64,000 bases of DNA from Eucommia ulmoides. Taxonomy: Eukaryota; Streptophyta; Magnoliopsida; Garryales; Eucommiaceae. A program made the translations under genes and the position numbers. Below, piece by piece: positions 47,010 through 58,792 of this stretch. Below the pieces are notes generated by a model. The model made no database searches and was not told the DNA's origin. It saw only the letters and a program-made list of their open reading frames with translations. The stretch covers positions 14,709,001 to 14,773,000 of the forward strand of contig CM028340.1 in assembly GCA_016647705.1 (NCBI GenBank). Reading direction: 5' to 3'. Position 1 is the stretch's first letter, and every line of letters begins with the position of its first letter.

Positions 47010-50000
47010 CTACATACGTGATTTAGGATCTACAATTAGTTTTTTCAAATTTTCTCTTGTTTCTGTTCATTCACGAAACCAAAAATTGCGGCCACGATTT
47101 GATGAGATTTTTCGTTTCAATTAGATATGAAACATTAGGGATTTTGTTCCTCTTGATTCAAGCTTTAATTTAATGTAAGATACATGCGATTTGGTTGTAT
47201 AATCAGAGAGAATTTCGTGTTTGAAGTTTCAGTTATGAACCCTAGAAAACTACCGAAACCGAAACTTGGGGCCGTGATTTTATGTATATATTTGCTTCTA
47301 TTGAGTCCAAAAACTTAGGAATTTTACTCCCCTTGATTCAAGTTTTAATTTGATATATTACACATGTTATTTGGTTATATAAATTGGAAGTATTTTGTAG
47401 TTTAATTTTTGGATTCGAAACCCTAGTGAAACCGAGATTCGTTTTTTAAAATCGACAGATATAGATGCGTTTTTGGTTTAATTAAATGTTGTATATAGAT
47501 TTTGAATTAGTATTAGGTACAAACCCATACAACATTCGGTAGAAATAAGGGTTGAAATCGAGTTTTAGTTTTTTGGCCATGGATGAGTGAGAAAAACTAA
47601 AATCGCGAATTGTTTTTCATGTTTGGGGTTGATTTTATACTTTTTCCTTCAATTAATTGTTATGGGAATGTTAGGAAAACATAAATATACATAAAACCAT
47701 AAAAATATTGGAGAAAACAACGACATTTTTAGGGTTTTGAGAAACCGGGTCAAAATCGGGTCTTACAACCCGGTTTAGACCCGGCTGGAGGTTGAAGACA
47801 ACCTCCAGCCGTGATCCCGCATCCCACATGCGTGGGGAGGAGCGTGGGGCGCGTGCGGGCTGATTCGGGGCCCATTTTGGGTCCCGTTTTTTCCTGTGCA
47901 CTTGTTTTCATGCCCTCTAATTTTTTGTAATATTTATTTTATTTTTTGAGGATTAAAAAGATTTTTTAATTAATTATTACTTATTATACGATTTAATTAG
48001 CTTAAAATTATTTTTAGCCTTTATTTTCTTTTGAAAATTTTACAGAAATTATATTAGATGATTTGGAATAGTATTGTTGAGCTCACTCTCTCTAGATTAA
48101 GATTTAGTGATGTGTACTCTCTTAATTAGTTTTAAATCATGAAAAACTAATCTAATAACTTAAGTTGTTTCAATTTCTTAGATTTTGAGTTGAATGGAGT
48201 ATGATATGAGAACTTCCAACAATCTTAAGATGAGATGTGATGTGAATTATGTTTTCGTTTTGGAGTATTCTAGAAATAGAAACAAGTTTGACAAATTATT
48301 CAGTGCAGATCTATTGCAACTGATTTGGATTTTGATGTCATCCTTGTGATTTTAACTTGTCTATGGTGCTTTAATTTATCACTTAATTTTTCTTGAAATA
48401 TCTTATTATTTTTTAATTGTCCAAATATGTTATTCTTGGCTTTTCTATATATCATTTAGTGTTTTTCTCTTTTTGGTCAATATGAAATAAAAATGAGATA
48501 GTAAACAATTTTGCTATTGAATTTGAGTTCTATTTTGCGGTTGATCGTGAATTGCCTAACTTTTCTAATCATGATTTCTTGATATCACTTGGAGCATATC
48601 ATTTTTTTTGTGTAGATTCTTTTAGCAGTTATGATTAAATTATTTTAATAATCAGTTATAATTTCTGATTGTCGCATTTAATTTTCAGATTTTTACTAAA
48701 GAAAATTATGGTATTGCAATTTAAGTACGTTGTAACATTGCGATTCTTTTGATGTATTCTCTAATTTCATTTAGTTACATTGTATTCCTGTAATCTCTTA
48801 CTGCAAACCTGAAAGTTAAATGGAGGAATATGAGACCGACTGCTAAAAGTTAGGCATTAATAAGTCAACACATTGATATATTTGAGGAAGTTGTTTTGTT
48901 TTTGTAAATGGATTATGAGCATATACCTATTAGCTATTGATTAGTTCTAATATTCTAGTAGAAAGTGGATAAATTCCACTTTATTTTAATTGTTTCCTCA
49001 TTTTAGATAATTGAATTGATTTCTGATAATGGAAATTATAAGAGAAATTGGACATTGATTTTCCATATACTCTTTTGCTTCGTTGTTATTTATACACGAT
49101 AAACTCCATGCTATATGAGTAGTTCTTATTAATTGTAAATGAATAGAGTAAGCATCATAGGAATAATGTATATATCTCTTTCTTTGATTGGTCATATGAT
49201 GAATAAACTATGATATGTTATTATTCTAGTGAAAAATGGCTTGTCTCTATTATTTTAAAGAGCAAATATGAATGCTCAAAGAAGTCAATTCATGCATTGA
49301 TTTTTATTATCTTGACTCATGAAGAAGCATCCCAAAGTCTACTTCACATTCTAAGTACTTTTCAATTGATTATGAAGATGTGACCCTAGTTCGGATTAGA
49401 TGACTAGGTAATTACACATTGCTCACAAAATGAGCTATAAATGGTGTGTTTATTTTTTGTTTTTGGGATATTATTCTTTGTTGAACCCCATACCAATTGT
49501 GTTACCTAATCCTGAGTTAAGGTTTTCTTTGAGACTGAGTTAGACCCATTGGGTTTTCTACTTTAAAACTCTTGTTTGATGTTGGGCATGTTGAATTCCA
49601 CGTCGATGTTGGGTTTTTACCCGATATTCGTTCGTAGTAGTTTGTCAAAAGTCTACCTTGCCCCTGATAAAAACATCGATATTCATTTGATAGAGTCGAA
49701 TGGTGGCAACGAGGTGGTGGCAACGTTCAAGTGGTATTGCAAAGGGGATTGAAATTAGGGTTAGGGGTTTTGACACTAAGTACCTCAGAAATTTAACTAG
49801 AATCTCAATTATTCCAAGTAGTTTCAATTTAAATGTATAAGATGTCTTATTAACTTTATATGTTCTTTTCTGAAGTGCAATGAACTAAAACTAGTAAGAA
49901 TGGTTAATTACACAATTAACACCTAAAGTTTAGATGTTGTGTAAATCTGGTTGTTTTGATTATTGTCCATATGGTTATTTTATTTATGTATTTGATGGTT

Positions 50001-50751
50001 AGGAATCTTAAAGTGGATCGACTCCTTATCTTTCTATTTGTTATCTTTGTGAAATACTTACATGATGAGTGACATGATTCAGAGAATTATATCCTTGTTT
50101 TATTTTGATAACCTGATGGAAGCTAAATTAAATAGAGCACTGTTGCAAAATGGTCGTAGACAATCATATATATGATATGTATTCAGGATTTTAGTGGTTT
50201 AAGTATGATGTTAATAACTAATTTGGTTATTAAGAAAATGAGATCTTTCATTTTCCAAATTTGAGCTATGTTTGGTGCAATATATTTGCGTTTTGGAATG
50301 ATAGAAAAGTACTGAATTATTTTTGTATAATTTCGTATGGATTTCTTCTTATATTGCTTGGGACTTAAAGTGTTTAATGGGTCATACATATATATTCTGA
50401 TGGGCCTGTTGGGCCGTTAATTATTTATTAATTAATAAGTCTGATGGAATTACTAATATGGGTAAATTATTCATGAACATATGTGAAAGTCTTGAATCAG
50501 AAACACTATCATTGTGACAAGAATATCTTGGTAGGGATCTAGATTTGGACTTATTATATAGATATTGATTTTGTATTTGGGCCTATATAATATCTCAACA
50601 AACTAGATTTTTTTTTTAGTTACAACCTTCGGACTTGAGGTTCATATTAAGGATCCCATAAAAACACTAATTATGATTAATTATAATTTTACAATTTTCA
50701 AGCCCTTAATTTTCTTTATTCTATATAGAGACTAATTTAATAATTATTTTT
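47010..50751 (+). other. Long non-coding region downstream of an LTR
   Basis: About 3.7 kb without a convincing reading frame. The first part has two imperfect copies of a unit of about 180 bp (each with GCC.CGATTT.., TTAGG.ATTTT.CTCC and CTTGATTCAAG; near 47088 and 47268). It may be the interior of a large non-autonomous LTR derivative whose 3' LTR is lost, or leader plus unrelated DNA. Confidence 0.45.
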
Positions 50752-51263
50752 TGGTAGGGCGTGAAATACGCCGCTACTTACTCTCGCAAGTATACGAGGT
50801 CTAAGTTTTAATATAGTGGATCTTGAAGATCGGATATCGTTTACACAGAGAAAAGTGTGAATAATTGAATACCGCAATTTACATAGTCTCATGTTATCCT
50901 GACGATTAAAGAAATGATTTAAACATTAAACTAAGCTAAACTACAATTAGTGGGTTAATCCTAACTAAGTTGATTAACTAGGGATTGATTTTGTTCACTT
51001 AATACATGTTTTATTTCATTTAGTTAACAATAACGGAGTTTAGGTATTCGACAATCTCGGTTCGTAAACTCCTCCGCCACCTCTTCCGAGTGTAAGACGA
51101 GGGAATACGCAACTTCGTGTCGATAAAGAGGTCCCCCTAAAAGTCTTAACGACTCTAGGCCGCGTGAGTCTTGACCCAACGTCATCGATTGCACACTAAC
51201 TAACGCCCTCCCGGGTCGTTAGGTCGTAACGATGTGTTTACCCTAGTCCGAATCCAGGGTTAC
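50752..51263 (-). repeat. Inverted LTR fragment, split by gypsy element C
   Basis: Begins TGGTAGGGCGTGAAATACG and matches 26537..27055 in the same orientation (R/U5 half of a CCTAGG-subfamily LTR). It is interrupted at GGGTTAC and resumes after element C as GTTACCTCTCCCGAG at 60279..60316. Confidence 0.85.
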
Positions 51264-52787
51264 TGATAGGTGTGAAAAATCTATCTATTTCTAAACCGAA
51301 TTTGTTAGTTTTCAAGCGTTTTAGTTATATTTAATTGTGTTTTAGTGTGTTTTAGTGTAGAACAGGGAAATGACGTTAATGGGCGATAAACAAGTGAAAA
51401 CGGTGGAGAAACGGTGAACAAAATATGTAAAATAGGGTTTCGGTGAATGAAGACCACCGCCTAAGCGGAAAAGAGGCAGAATGTTGGAGTGCTGAAGGGC
51501 TGAACCACCGCCTAGGTGAGAAAACCACCGCCTAAGTAAGAAAACGACAGATTGTTATGCCAGCAGCCACCGCCTAGGCGGAGAAACCACCGCCTAGGCG
51601 AAGATCCGACAGAAACTTTACCGACTTAAGCCACCACCTAAGCGGTGAACCACTGCTTAGGCGGTGACACTCTGCACAGAAATATCTATTTTCAGATATT
51701 TTGAAGATATTTCCAAACCTTACCTATTTAACCCTTTTCTCCACCAAACCTTAGGGACTCTCTTAGACCCTTACCTTAGACGTGAGAGGAGGCTCCGGTT
51801 GACATTTTGGAGAGCTCTCTTTCACCTTAGTTAGGTTTAGGTAATTTAGGAAGTAGATTAAATCAGTTTAGGAGGTGTTCTTGGCCAATCCTTGAAGAGC
51901 TAGAAGAAGATGTTCATCAACGGAGAAGAGGGAGCTCAGGAGGATTGTTCTTTGGCGAAAGTGGACTACTCTACTTTGAGATTTGACTTTTCTTCCCTTG
52001 TTTCCATTTTTGTATTTAATGTTTATTGTTGATATTGATGATCTCCTCTTGATTTAATGTTGTATTGGTTAAGAACATGTTAGTGTAATTTAGAGATTAG
52101 TTAGAGAAATGTGTAGTTGTGTAAATACTCGTTTGGTTTAATATATGTTTCTTTAACGGTTGTTACTTTTAAGTCTGATTGTGTTTATCATTTGATGACG
52201 ATCTTAATATGCTTGTAATGGTATTAGGGTTGGATTTGAGGACCTAGGGTTTAACACTCGAGAGAGGTAACCTTGGATTCGGACTAGGGTAAAACACATC
52301 GTTACGACCTAACGACCCGGAAGGGCGTTAGTTAGTGTACAATCGACGATGTTGAGTCAAGACTCATGCGGCCTAGAGTCGTTAATACATTGAGGGGGAC
52401 CTCTTCATCGACATGAAGTCACGTATTCTTCCGTCTTACACTCGAAAGAGGTGGCAGAGGAGTTTACGAACCGAGATTGTCGGATACCTAAACTCCGTTA
52501 TTGTTAACTAAACGAAATCAAACGTGTATTAAGTGAACGAAATCAATCCCTAATTAATCAACTTAGTTAGAATTAACCTACTAATTGTAGTTTAGCTTAG
52601 TTTAATTTCAATTCACGTCTTTCGTCGTCAGGATAACATGAGACTATGTCAATTGCAGTATTCAATTCAATTATTCACACTCTTCTCTGTGGGAATGATA
52701 TCCGATCTTCAAGATCCACTATATTAAAACTTTAGACCTCGTATACTTGCGAGCGTAAGTAGGCGTGCACATTTCGCTCCCCTACCA
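51264..52787 (+). repeat. 5' LTR of element C
   Basis: 1524 bp, TGATAGGTGTG...CCCTACCA. U3 palindrome cluster at 51450..51670 (CCACCGCCTAGGCGG at about 51586), an AAATATCT..AGATATTT inverted repeat (about 51680), a TATA-like CCTATTTAACCC (about 51722) and the conserved R/U5-like block (52240..52500). Confidence 0.92.
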
Positions 52788-52793
52788 AGTTTT

Positions 52794-52811
52794 TGGCGCT
52801 GTTGTCGGGGA
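52794..52811 (+). other. tRNA-Asp primer site of element C
   Basis: TGGCGCTGTTGTCGGGGA differs from the tRNA-Asp complement by two C-to-T transitions. A second, weaker copy (TGGCGCTATTGACGTGGGA) is at 52929..52947, also preceded by ACCAAATTTT. Confidence 0.8.
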
Positions 52812-53050
52812 ATAGTTTGAATTTTAATTGAATATTGCAAAAGAAACGCGGTAACGGCTTAGAACTTAAGTTTTAAATAGGAAAAGCAAATGTATCGTAT
52901 TCTAGTCCCGTCAACACACCAAATTTTTTGGCGCTATTGACGTGGGATTAGTGTAAATTCTAAGTTGAAATTGCGACTAAGTAGTTGAGTGTTAATCCTG
53001 ACATTTATTTTTGTTTTGTTTTTAATTTTTATTTTTGTTTCATTGTGTTA

Positions 53051-53250
53051 ATGAGATCAAGAGATGTGAGAAACAATGAAGAAGATTGGAATTCTTATTT
53101 CTCAATCCCGAGATGGAGCTTATTGCAAATGTTAAGGACTGAGAGGAGAAGCCGACTTCAAGCCATGATCTTGATCTGACTGAACATTTGAGCCCAAATT
53201 CCTTGTCTATGGGGAATTTTGGTGAAAAATTCTTAGTGACACGAAAGTCC
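53051..53250 (+). pseudogene. Short gag-like start in element C
   Basis: Begins MRSRDVRNNEEDWN at the usual place for gag downstream of the primer site, but the frame stops at 53177..53179, is then readable in another frame (LTEHLSPNSLSMGNF) and ends by 53260. Too short for a firm domain call. Confidence 0.45.
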
Positions 53251-53269
53251 AGCTGGGGACGGTAACTCA

Positions 53270-55075
53270 AGCGCTAATTTTTTTTTTGAAATGAAACTTA
53301 GGGTATCAAATTACCCGATTTTTGTTACTATTTATTTGATTATTTATTCTTTTTGGAAGCCGGCATGGCTTCGGAATGTGTTTGGAAGTGAATTTAGGAG
53401 TATGGACGCTTGGGGAAGTATTTTAAGTTTAAAAACATTAAACAAGCGAAGTGAAAACGTACGGGGTGGAGCTGTATTTTGAAAATTTGAGAAAAACATG
53501 AAAGTAAGAGCTGCAGGCCCACCGCTTCGGCGGTAAAAATACAGAGTGGGTGTTTTTCGGCAAAAATGGCCCACCGCCCAAGCGGTGAACCACCGCTTCG
53601 GCGGTAAAAATACAGGATGCACCAAATTTTCAAAATACGCTGATCGCACCTCATTTTGTGCGATCTAATACCACTAAATTAAGTTTTGTTAATATTTTAA
53701 ATAAATTAAAATATTATAAATTAAGTTATTTTATTTGTTTTTGTAGGATTTTGGAAATGATACAAAACCATGTTAATTTGGAGCAAAATTCAGAGAAAAT
53801 GATCAAACGGATAAAAGTCGCGATTTTCGGCACTAGAATGAAGACCACTGTCCACTATTTTGGACATAACTAATTATACAGTTGGAATTCTGAGATGAGA
53901 CAAGTTTCATATGAAATTAGACTCTCTAATCTTTCCAACGACTGGTTATTGAGCCAAATCGGAGTTCGTATGAAAAAGATACAACCGTTTGAAGATGGTC
54001 TTTCTGTGCAGCCACATAGTATTGCGGGTCAAACCATTTTGACCCGAACCCGGCCCGATTGGGCCCGACCCGCGCCCACTCCGGTGGATAAATTCCACAA
54101 CAACCCCATTGGCCTCCATATTTGACTTTTTGCACCCCTAGCCTCCTCTTTTGACTCAAATTCACCCCAAAACTCACATTTTTGATTCTATAAATAGAAG
54201 GGAGGTTTGAGAGCAAGAAAGAATCTATTATTCCTACTTCATTCTTAGAATAGTTGTAGTATTTTCTTCTTTTTTTTTTCTTTTATTTTTATTTTTATTT
54301 TTGGAGGGGAGAATAGTTTGGGGTACAAAGTGTAAATGGTATTTTTGAGGATATTATCCGAGAAAAAGCCACTCAATGCAATAATGAGAAGCTAATTTCC
54401 TTCAACCAGGTTAGGGTTGTGGTATTGTACTTTTGAATTTATGTAATATTGTATTTTTCTTATTTAAATTTGGATTTCGTATAAACAATTGTGTGGAAGG
54501 AATTCCGTTCGTAAAAATGAATTTAATTATAATTGAATTTATTGTCAAAATGTTCTTGTAGAGATTTTGATTTGAATTCAATTATTGCTAGAACATTAAA
54601 TCTTGCACCTGTGGTCTTGATTTAATGGCCACACAATCGTATTCTTGGGGATTGATTATTGGTCTGGATGGTTTATGCCTCGATTTTAATTCACCTTAGA
54701 TTAGTTTAATGTAGGAATTAAATACCGAAGATAAATCATGCCGGAGAATAACAATCCATATATTTCTGAGTAGTTCCGACTTGTAGTTAGGAACACTCGT
54801 TTATACAAATCCGATTTAAATAGAAAATACGAAAAAAATATAATTCTCAAAATACTAACCCCACAATTCCTATCCTGGTTCTTTATTTTATTTTTCTTTT
54901 AGATTTAGTATTTTCTTTTCTAATTTTAATAAAAAATCAAAATCGTTTTCACTAACGAAAAAAAAGTAATCAGAAATTGATAATTACAAGACCGATCTCT
55001 GTGGTTCGACACCCTACTTGAACACCGTACTACATCAGTATCGCGGTACCAATTTAAGGGTATTATTTTTGAGCG
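53270..55075 (+). repeat. LTR-like block inside element C
   Basis: Contains a palindrome cluster with TTCG cores (CCACCGCTTCGGCGG, 53518..53610), a TATA box CTATAAATAGAAGG (about 54188), and the ending GATCTCTGTGGTTCGACACC ... TACTACATCAGTATCG (54990..55045), a motif often found near the 3' end of plant gypsy LTRs. Exact ends and TSD were not resolved. A (TTTTA)n/T-rich tract follows the TATA box. Confidence 0.5.
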
Positions 55076-55079
55076 ATCA

Positions 55080-55270
55080 TACGCTCCACCGCTTAGGCGG
55101 AAAAATAACCGCCTAGGCGAATTAACAGCAGAATAAAATATTTTCGCACTGGTGTAATTTCGCTTAGGCGGAAAAACCACCGCCTAGGCGGAATTTCTTT
55201 AGAAGGTTTGATTTTAAAGAAAAGGGCTCCACTGCCTAAGCGATGAATCCACTGCCTAAGCGGTGGACCT
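55080..55270 (+). repeat. Internal palindrome cluster of element C
   Basis: Five to six CACCGCTTAGGCGG / CCGCCTAGGCGG-like units, here outside the terminal LTRs and upstream of the ORF at 55894. Confidence 0.75.
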
Positions 55271-55893
55271 TCTGCAGTTAAAAAGAACCCGTTCGTTCAA
55301 AATTGAAATCGCAAGGTTCCCTCCCCAAAATCCTCCACCTTATCTCTAAAACCTCACTTCCAAACCATTCCAATACTAAAAAATAATCCTTCCATCACCA
55401 AAAGTAGTCATTTCCATCACGATTCAACCACCACGAATCGGATCTCCACCCCTATTTTCGAAAATTTAGGGTTTTTGCATGAAAGGTGCAATTTCTTCAT
55501 TCTCTTTCGATTGGACCATTAATTCTCAACAAGTAAGTTATTTTACATTACATTTAGTCTAGTTGTTGAAATTATTGGTTAGTTTGCATGATTATATCAA
55601 AGAAATCAATGGATTTTGAAATTTTACCCAAAGCCCCTTAACCTTATTTTCGCGATTCCGAAGTTCCATGGGTTTTTGGTTTGATTCTTGGTGATAAACA
55701 TGTTTAATTGGATTGGTTCAGTGTGTGAACTGATATAGGATGTCACATTTGTGAAATATGTTTGAAAAATTCAAATGGGTGTTCGTTTTGGGATGTATGT
55801 GTTCTTGACAAAGTGATTAGGGAGGTTTATATTTTTCAATTGTTCATATATGATGAGTTTGTATTGGGTTTTTGTGATTGTGATTGTTAGGCA

Positions 55894-56990
55894 ATGCTGA
55901 AAAGAGCAGCAAAGAAGAGGGCGAGAGGAGAAGGGTCAAGTTCATACCCTGGGGTGCTGACCGACGTTGACTACGATGCCACCCGCTTTGTGTCAAAACA
56001 AGCGGAGGAGCACTTTAAAGAACACAAAAATTTTTGTGCCTGCATACGTCAACGAGGGTTCGGTCCGATTGAGGATCTCCCAGTGGAATTTCAAAATGAA
56101 ATTCGAAGTTGCCACTAGGAGCAATTCTGTAAATCGCCACCCCCAAGCGAGATTGCTTTGGTCAAAGAGTTTTATGCTAATGCTACAGAGGCCATTGACG
56201 ACTAAGCAAGGGTTCAAAATCAGCCTATCATCTTCAGCCCTGACTTTATCAACCATCTCTTTGGACTGTCGGCACCTCCCTTGAAAGCCAAGACCCTACT
56301 TTGCATAGGGTTATTCAAAAGATCACATTTGGCGAAGTAAAGTAGAAACATCAAGGGCCGAACATCGCTACCTTTTTAGTGAAATGCCTCAAGCCAATTC
56401 CAAAAATCTGGCACCACTTCATTTGCGGAAGCCTCCTACCGACGTCACATCTGTCAGACGTCTCAAAAGACAGGGCCTTTTTGATCTATAAAATTCAAAC
56501 CAGGCAACTAATCAATTTTGGATTTCTGATCTATTCATCGATCATACATGCTACGAAGACGGTAAAGGCTGGGCTCCCGTTTTCGTCACTATTGACCCAT
56601 ATTTTCCGATTAGCTGACGTGACGGTATCCGAGAGAAGCCTATGCGACCCTATCATTCCACTTAATCTGTCAACGATAAATCGGTTGTGGAAGACCGGGG
56701 CACAAGAGGTATCCGAGCCTGAGCCTGAGGAAGGGGAAGAACAAGCAGACGAGACGGCGGGAACTTCTGGAGCCCGAGATGAAAACTCCCAAGAGAGGAT
56801 AAATAACAAGCTTCAGACCTTCCTCCAGAACCAATATGAGATTGCTTCTTTCCTGGGCCAATTTTTGAGGCAGCAAGATCGAGTCTAACGGAAGATTTGG
56901 GATGGCCTTAACCTTTCAATAGACGATTACCCTCCGATGCCATCTGTGCCGTCACATCTCCTCCAGAGACCACACTCTCCTTCCCAAAGT
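55894..56990 (+). pseudogene. Putative plant transposon protein domain ORF carried by element C
   Basis: Starts MLKRAAKKRARGEGSSSY, then YDATRFVSKQAEEHFKEHK and the ERGF-like RQRGFGPIEDLPVEF. After stops at 56116..56118 and near 56200 and a frameshift, 56379..56888 continues with WHHFICGSLLPTSHLSDVSK, DRAFLIYKIQTRQLINFG and ATKTVKAGLPFSSLLTHIFR, ending in an acidic, Gln-rich tail. This resembles the widespread, functionally uncharacterised 'putative plant transposon protein' domain often found in plant LTR elements. The basic N-terminus could bind nucleic acid. Broken here. Confidence 0.6.
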
Positions 56991-57024
56991 GATGATGGTG
57001 ATGATTCGTCTTCAGGTGAATAGT

Positions 57025-57057
57025 AGGGAATAAGTCTTATTCCCTAGGTATGTGTTC
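57025..57057 (+). promoter_or_regulatory. Hairpin followed by a 5' splice-site-like motif (element C)
   Basis: Arms AGGGAATAAG / CTTATTCCCT around one T (57025..57045, perfect), then AGGTATGTGTTC (57046..57057). It lies just after a TAG (57021..57023) that appears to end the preceding ORF reading. Confidence 0.5.
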
Positions 57058-57419
57058 AACCCATTTTGTTTGCAAGCATGCTATATTTTATTGGGTTCGC
57101 TGATGTTGGAACACTGCCATGTTTAGGCTTGGATGGTATGGAATAGATGATAGTTTAATGGGTGTGCATCTATTTTGATTTTTTGTAGAAAATGATGAAC
57201 AATTATTATTTTTTGAACAGAATGCAAATTTTTTGATGTACAAACCTATATTTATGTATGTATTTTATTATGAATATTTTAGTTTTTAAACTTTGAGTTT
57301 AGTTAGTTTAATTTTTGTTTTTACATGTTTAGTGTTAGATTAATTTATGTATGTTAGTATTAGATTTAGTTTAGTATTGTGTATGTATAAAGTTGTGTTT
57401 GCATGTTTAGATGTGAGTT

Positions 57420-58110
57420 CATTTAGGCCAAGACCCGATGATGAGAATTATCCCCTAATTGCATATTGAGGTCGAGGGTAATACCTTCCTTGTGTGTTTT
57501 GTGTGCTTAACATGTCGATTGGATAAAAATTATCTCGATCCAAAAATTGCACGACATTTGAACTCAATGAATAATTATCTGAACGATTAAACGTTGATTA
57601 TTTAATATTAAGCTCATGATAGAAAATGAGGAAACTAGAACTTGATTTGGGAAAAACTTGAGGCGGAATCCTAGGTAACGTAATTCCGGAGACGTGATTT
57701 AGGTTATCAATTTTTCGCTTGAACCGTTGTAGCTAACCTGAAAATTTTCATTCCTTATTTCCCCTGTCGAAGCCGATAACGTAATCAAATTCTGAAAACG
57801 TTCAAATACTTCTTTCAATTAAATTTTTCCTAACCCAATGTCGCTAAGCCTAATTTTCAAAATTGAGAGAAATCAAGTGAGCGGTCGGGTTTCTGAAAAT
57901 TTCTTATTGATTCGGTATTAGTATATTCACTTGTCACTTTCATTTTTCTTTTTACACGCTCCTAAAATAAGTTTGGGGGTGTGTTTCTACCATTTCTTTT
58001 TACATATTCCTAAAATTTTATAAATTCGAATAAGTTTGGGGGTGTGTTTCTCTAACTTATTTTTGCACTCTCCTAAACCTGTAATAATTCGAATTAATTT
58101 AGGAATATGT

Positions 58111-58142
<32 letters not shown>

Positions 58143-58778
58143 AAAGAAAAAAAAAATGATGTGAATATAGTTTTCATTTTCTTCTCTTTCGACAAGTGAA
58201 TACAAGGATCTTCATTTCTTATTCAGAGTTGTACTTTAAATGTGGGGGTTATGAGAGAAGATAGCGACAAGCGATTTTACCTCGGGTATCAATCGATTAA
58301 ATCGATTTGCTATTTTTATTCCAGTTATACCCGTGGTCGTTCTCCAAAGCCAAACCAAGCACTATTGATCTCTGTGAATATTCGAGCCTACATTAGTGGA
58401 TAGTAGACTCCAATCAAGCGTATGGTTTTCCTGAATCCTTCAATAGTTTAAGTTATGAGCTTAACGATTGAATAATCGAATCCGGTATTTGACTAGTTAT
58501 ACATTTGAGTTCTCACACACACACTTCAAATGGATCTAGAATGATTTTTATTGATATTGATCGTTGAAATTCTAGAACACCACTTAGTGTGGGTTACTTC
58601 CCGAACTTGATCCGATTTAGGGATGTTGAGGGAGGAACAAATTGGTCATTTCGATTGAACTTTATATTTACATGCATATACTTCTTTCGTGTTAGTTTAA
58701 TTTTTCATTTTTAGTTGGTTAGTTCTTTAGTTAGTTTAGTTTAGTGTTAGTGTTTTGCTCGAGGACTAGCAAAATTCT
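57420..58778 (+). other. Conserved non-coding 3' internal region of element C
   Basis: Homologous in reverse orientation to 4028..5485 and 24660..26140. Contains (AAAT)n at about 58110..58142. No reading frame of note. Confidence 0.65.
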
Positions 58779-58792
58779 AAGTTTGGAGGTAT
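58779..58792 (+). other. Polypurine tract of element C
   Basis: AAGTTTGGAGGTAT directly before the 3' LTR. Confidence 0.65.

Noticed and set aside
50409-50599. Possible 3' LTR partner (TGTTGGGCC ... CTCAACA) for the 46536 LTR
   Set aside because: Only the terminal bases resemble it; the interior does not align and no purine tract precedes it.
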